The translations under genes were made by a program, and so were the position numbers. Positions 7,801 to 8,709 of a DNA stretch of 8,709 nt are shown here, one piece after another (the first letter of the stretch is position 1; every line of letters begins with the position of its first letter). Under the pieces are notes generated by a model. It worked only from the letters and a program-made list of their open reading frames with translations. It made no database searches and had not been told where the DNA came from. The stretch lies in the NCBI GenBank assembly GCA_018610125.1, contig JAHEOI010000138.1, forward strand, positions 1-8,709. The letters run 5' to 3'. Source of the stretch: Verrucomicrobiota bacterium. Lineage in GTDB: Bacteria > Verrucomicrobiota > Verrucomicrobiia > Limisphaerales > JAHEOI01.

Positions 7801-8307
7801 CGACTTCGGAACGGCCTTCTTATCCCCCGGAATGGGAAGCCCCCCTTCAGCCACATGGAATACCCCTTTGGTCGTACGGCGATCGTGCTTCGGATTGTGT
7901 AAGATGCCTTGCCGAACACGGTGGGAAGTAACCATCTCCGATTCAAACCGATCGTCATCCGGTGGGACCGACAGCATTCTGGCCAGTCCCTGCCGCTCCA
8001 GGATCAACGAATTGGTCGGCACCCTGACCGGTGAATCCATGTCGACATCGGAAAAGTAGCGGTCCAGAAAGTTTTGAATCCGCTGATCCGCCGGGCAAAG
8101 GTAGTCGGTTAAAAGCCGGTTCTTCTCTTGGAAATTGGCCAGCAGGGACTTTCCCATGTTGAGAAACGGGTAATCTTCTTCGCTCCCATGAACCGGGCAG
8201 CCCCGAAAGGCCAATTTCACGTTGGCGTATTCAAGAACACGCTCATATTCCTCTTTCGATTGGGCCACTCCCAGATTAAGCCCGTTTCGCCTCGCTTGCT
8301 CGCCCAT
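4846..8307 (-). CDS. Probable PPi-dependent phosphoenolpyruvate carboxykinase (large type)
   Basis: The 1153-residue protein matches the size (about 130 kDa) of PPi-type PEPCK, known from Entamoeba and Propionibacterium, which interconverts oxaloacetate + PPi and PEP + CO2 + Pi in the cytoplasm. I recognise it from motifs, not alignment. WTGQTGCVVLAP (264-275) resembles the substrate-binding stretch of GTP-PEPCK. NYFGYCKKEVKTQIS (335-349) resembles the ATP-PEPCK YAGEMKKG metal/substrate motif (candidate Lys341/Lys342), with EEEH (359-362) following. CTVSGGGKSEIS (488-499) resembles the SGTGKT phosphate loop (K495). FTADIEND (512-519) may be the kinase-2-like acidic motif. A Gly/Ser-rich stretch at 866-885 (TGKSPSTTGAGSEGALTKGP) looks conserved but I cannot assign it. 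Residues about 1080-1135 are charged and helical, possibly coiled coil. There is no signal peptide or membrane segment. ATG 8307 has only a weak upstream CGGA. It is a single-gene unit here. Being a coding gene is certain; the enzyme assignment is probable. Confidence 0.74.
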   Translation of the reverse strand: MGEQARRNGLNLGVAQSKEEYERVLEYANVKLAFRGCPVHGSEEDYPFLNMGKSLLANFQEKNRLLTDYLCPADQRIQNFLDRYFSDVDMDSPVRVPTNSLILERQGLARMLSVPPDDDRFESEMVTSHRVRQGILHNPKHDRRTTKGVFHVAEGGLPIPGDKKAVPKSVFAELLREAFRPPRELLGLPFTSNQEQQAEILVSLLLRPIVFPDIPGVSHSRSMETRFFAPGGLVSNLDFVESIFGNAGDPYLPDNDAQLDVERWTGQTGCVVLAPHLKCLSKRDLGLPPVSQATERQRRDGMCWEKETELYNDGNDFKITARDKHGVIVTLITDNYFGYCKKEVKTQISFAANLCGTCEEEHSGGAVVFPTYDLGEDFRLSRYYPIVDHTFEEVVRNYSDRMELQPEGYGIDRYYRDIIYVPEDVQIYLREQKIVWKKGERTETIKLLPKRTYVLPSGYKVEMVKPRAARHWRLVGTTAEGTFCHKPCTVSGGGKSEISKPLADAIIGGPVFTADIENDFDQVQEILEKDYSQRFWNPHLNRPHRNRPILSSDRSLGSVIKLLTPSVNYTDEYNEWVRSIPRHIKDLVFVLKRFYRPEWGNDWRRFFSVDVINGMAGNELKYKGQTLITQYLRVGFTSDGLWRTFSLRKDFQPSVKLQMEDDITASAVISSDRLQGLNPKYENPSVKFVVNCENRLFQRPDEAIHRGYDHKTEYDFSKPGNFFSNYEPLTRADAKEIIEDVIHFDEFTGPMQSLISGFVNDNDDGYFISSAHPRLIHGVPSKNPRYLQNRPDLENPRLRYLAELGTRLFRRIPSNAPVPYPVNAVLPGRRNNPPNKEAGIRSLAVYNPVHYQELPELFMDFISSLTGKSPSTTGAGSEGALTKGPFNALLPIVDLNNALVSYLVTDYRGFTTASGHIGPKYQVDHDLSLLIPELWARLGVEERTPAFMLEHGYLEKCEDFEHNGKWVRASRLGYRINENFVRTFFGRVVSNPDAVFTGDMLKPELQDMDAFADGVDNIVETQQQVAKRYFEDGSVEDAVPPLKALLHIMAFGHDEGKGIEAPEIRSLFSRETMLESDWYHRRLQAKQQSDIRYYEQQIRYLRDFLQKESHQREAGRLRIGERLADATRQLERVKSDDYLKELAGSIGTDPSVL

Positions 8308-8392
8308 TGTTGAATCCGTACTAATCGAGTTGCTATGCTCTACCTCGCCCTGATGGCCACCCCGTCAACGTCGCTCCTAGTCGTGACATTAT

Positions 8393-8422
8393 CAATGGCA
8401 ATGGCAATGGCAATGGCAATGG
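8393..8422. repeat. Perfect hexameric tandem repeat (CAATGG)5
   Basis: Five uninterrupted copies of CAATGG lie about 85 bp upstream of the carboxykinase-like start codon. Perfect short tandem arrays are prone to slipped-strand length change, so copy number may vary between strains. This is the second hexamer array flanking the same gene. Confidence 0.95.
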
Positions 8423-8437
8423 GACGTTGGAAATGCC

Positions 8438-8463
8438 GATAGGGACCGCATCCCCCGAGGTCC
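8438..8463 (+). repeat. Palindromic element, copy a (degenerate)
   Basis: This copy begins GATAGGGACC and ends CGAGGTCC, matching copy b at 8483 except for a few substitutions and one inserted C. GGACC (8443-8447) can still pair with GGTCC (8459-8463), but the inner stem is broken, so it looks like a decaying member of the family. Confidence 0.7.
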
Positions 8464-8482
8464 ACGGCGTCATTGAGCCCCT

Positions 8483-8507
8483 GATAGGGACCTCGTCCCC
8501 GAGGTCC
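8483..8507 (+). repeat. Palindromic element, copy b
   Basis: GGACCTCG (8488-8495) pairs perfectly with CGAGGTCC (8500-8507) around a TCCC loop, preceded by GATAG. It shares the ATAGGGAC-N-TCG-TCCY-CGA-N'-GTCC plan with copies c and d, which lie in the opposite orientation. In this copy the variable pair N/N' is C-G. Confidence 0.88.
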
Positions 8508-8514
8508 TTTTTTT
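8488..8514 (+). terminator. Intrinsic-terminator-like hairpin plus T-run
   Basis: The eight-pair GC-rich hairpin of palindrome copy b is followed directly by seven T (8508-8514), the classical form of a Rho-independent terminator on the plus strand. No plus-strand gene ends just upstream: the nearest gene is the divergently oriented carboxykinase. It may therefore block transcription leaving that gene's upstream region, or merely be a repeat that resembles a terminator. Confidence 0.5.
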
Positions 8515-8540
8515 GTAGAAGGTTGGGGACGAAGAGAGAA

Positions 8541-8567
8541 ATGGGACGTCGAGGACGACGTCCCTAT
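8541..8567 (-). repeat. Palindromic element, copy c
   Basis: GGGACGTCG (8543-8551) pairs perfectly over nine bases with CGACGTCCC (8556-8564) around AGGA. Read on the minus strand it follows the plan of copy b, with ATAG before the stem and a TCCT loop. The variable stem pair (8548/8559) is G-C on the plus strand. Confidence 0.9.
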
Positions 8568-8606
8568 CATAGAGGTCTTCTTTTTCAGAGGGGGACGAAG
8601 AAACAA

Positions 8607-8633
8607 ATGGGACATCGAGGACGATGTCCCTAT
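8607..8633 (-). repeat. Palindromic element, copy d
   Basis: GGGACATCG (8609-8617) pairs perfectly with CGATGTCCC (8622-8630) around AGGA. It differs from copy c inside the element only at 8614 (A for G) and 8625 (T for C), two changes that face each other in the stem and keep it paired. Confidence 0.9.
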
Positions 8634-8642
8634 CACGGAGGT

Positions 8643-8674
8643 CTTTTTTCAATCCGGTCTTTTTTCAATCCGGT
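8643..8674. repeat. Perfect 16-bp tandem duplication
   Basis: CTTTTTTCAATCCGGT occurs twice in immediate succession (8643-8658 and 8659-8674). Its first bases overlap the tail of the 66-bp unit, so it marks the right border of the repeat cluster. Confidence 0.93.
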
Positions 8675-8709
8675 CGTGTGGCGCGAGTTTGCATCCACAT
8701 CACATCGGG

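Larger units (their letters stand above)
8525..8645. repeat. 66-bp-period tandem duplication
   Basis: The 55 bp at 8525-8579 recur at 8591-8645 with 49 of 55 positions identical, separated by an 11-bp non-matching spacer. Each unit contains a GGGGACGAAG segment, a palindromic hairpin and a GAGGTCTT tail. The tail resembles the GAGGTCC plus T-run that follows copy b, so the whole stretch may have grown by repeated duplication of one element. Confidence 0.93.
8308..8709. other. Repeat-rich non-coding region upstream of the carboxykinase-like gene
   Basis: No convincing gene occupies these 402 bp. They must contain the carboxykinase-like gene's promoter, which I could not pinpoint. From left to right: about 85 bp without visible structure, five CAATGG hexamers, two plus-oriented palindromic elements (the second with a T-run), a 66-bp tandem duplication carrying two minus-oriented palindromes, a 16-bp tandem duplication, and about 35 bp of unremarkable sequence. 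Short open frames through the repeats are treated as by-products. Confidence 0.8.

Noticed and set aside
8438..8674. Possible CRISPR array
   Set aside because: The repeated units are themselves hairpins with conserved flanks in two orientations; there are no regular unique spacers and no cas genes.
8308..8709. Possible insertion sequence or integron remnant
   Set aside because: No transposase or integrase fragment, no terminal inverted repeats around a larger unit and no target duplication were seen; a REP-like palindrome cluster explains it better.

Overview
This is a chromosomal window from a moderately GC-rich bacterium with a Gram-negative type envelope; the acyltransferase at the left edge belongs to a lipid A/phospholipid acyltransferase-like family. 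I cannot fix the phylum. Hexamer microsatellites, palindromic intergenic repeats and the gene mix remind me of Nitrospirota, but that is a weak guess. There are no tRNA or rRNA genes, transposases, CRISPR arrays or prophage genes.

Layout. Positions 1-1740 hold a tightly packed minus-strand operon, ruvC -> ruvA -> DUF374-type acyltransferase, with ATGA stop/start overlaps at both junctions. RuvC (Holliday junction resolvase) and RuvA (junction recognition) work together with RuvB, which is not in the window. A short divergent region (about 1741-1797) separates this operon from a plus-strand gene at 1798-4641. That gene encodes a 947-residue fusion: an N-terminal metallo-beta-lactamase-fold nuclease of the ligase-associated exonuclease type, a low-complexity linker, and a complete ATP-dependent DNA ligase. 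In many bacteria these are separate neighbouring genes, grouped with an Lhr-type helicase and a phosphoesterase. Here nuclease and ligase are one polypeptide, those two partners are absent nearby, and the gene sits back to back with ruvCA, giving a compact DNA-repair neighbourhood.

A 204-bp convergent intergenic region follows and ends in a hexameric pyrimidine-rich repeat that runs to the stop codon of the next gene. The minus-strand gene at 4846-8307 encodes a 1153-residue protein. Its size and motifs (a Y-F-G-x-x-K-K segment, a GGGKS phosphate loop and a downstream acidic motif) point to the pyrophosphate-dependent phosphoenolpyruvate carboxykinase family. That enzyme interconverts oxaloacetate and PEP using PPi/Pi rather than a nucleotide.

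The right end (8308-8709) is non-coding and dense in repeats: five perfect CAATGG hexamers, four copies of a palindromic element in two orientations, a 66-bp tandem duplication and a 16-bp tandem duplication. In the three well-preserved palindromes the same stem base pair is C-G, G-C and A-T, so the hairpin is preserved while its sequence changes. One copy is followed by seven T and looks like an intrinsic terminator.
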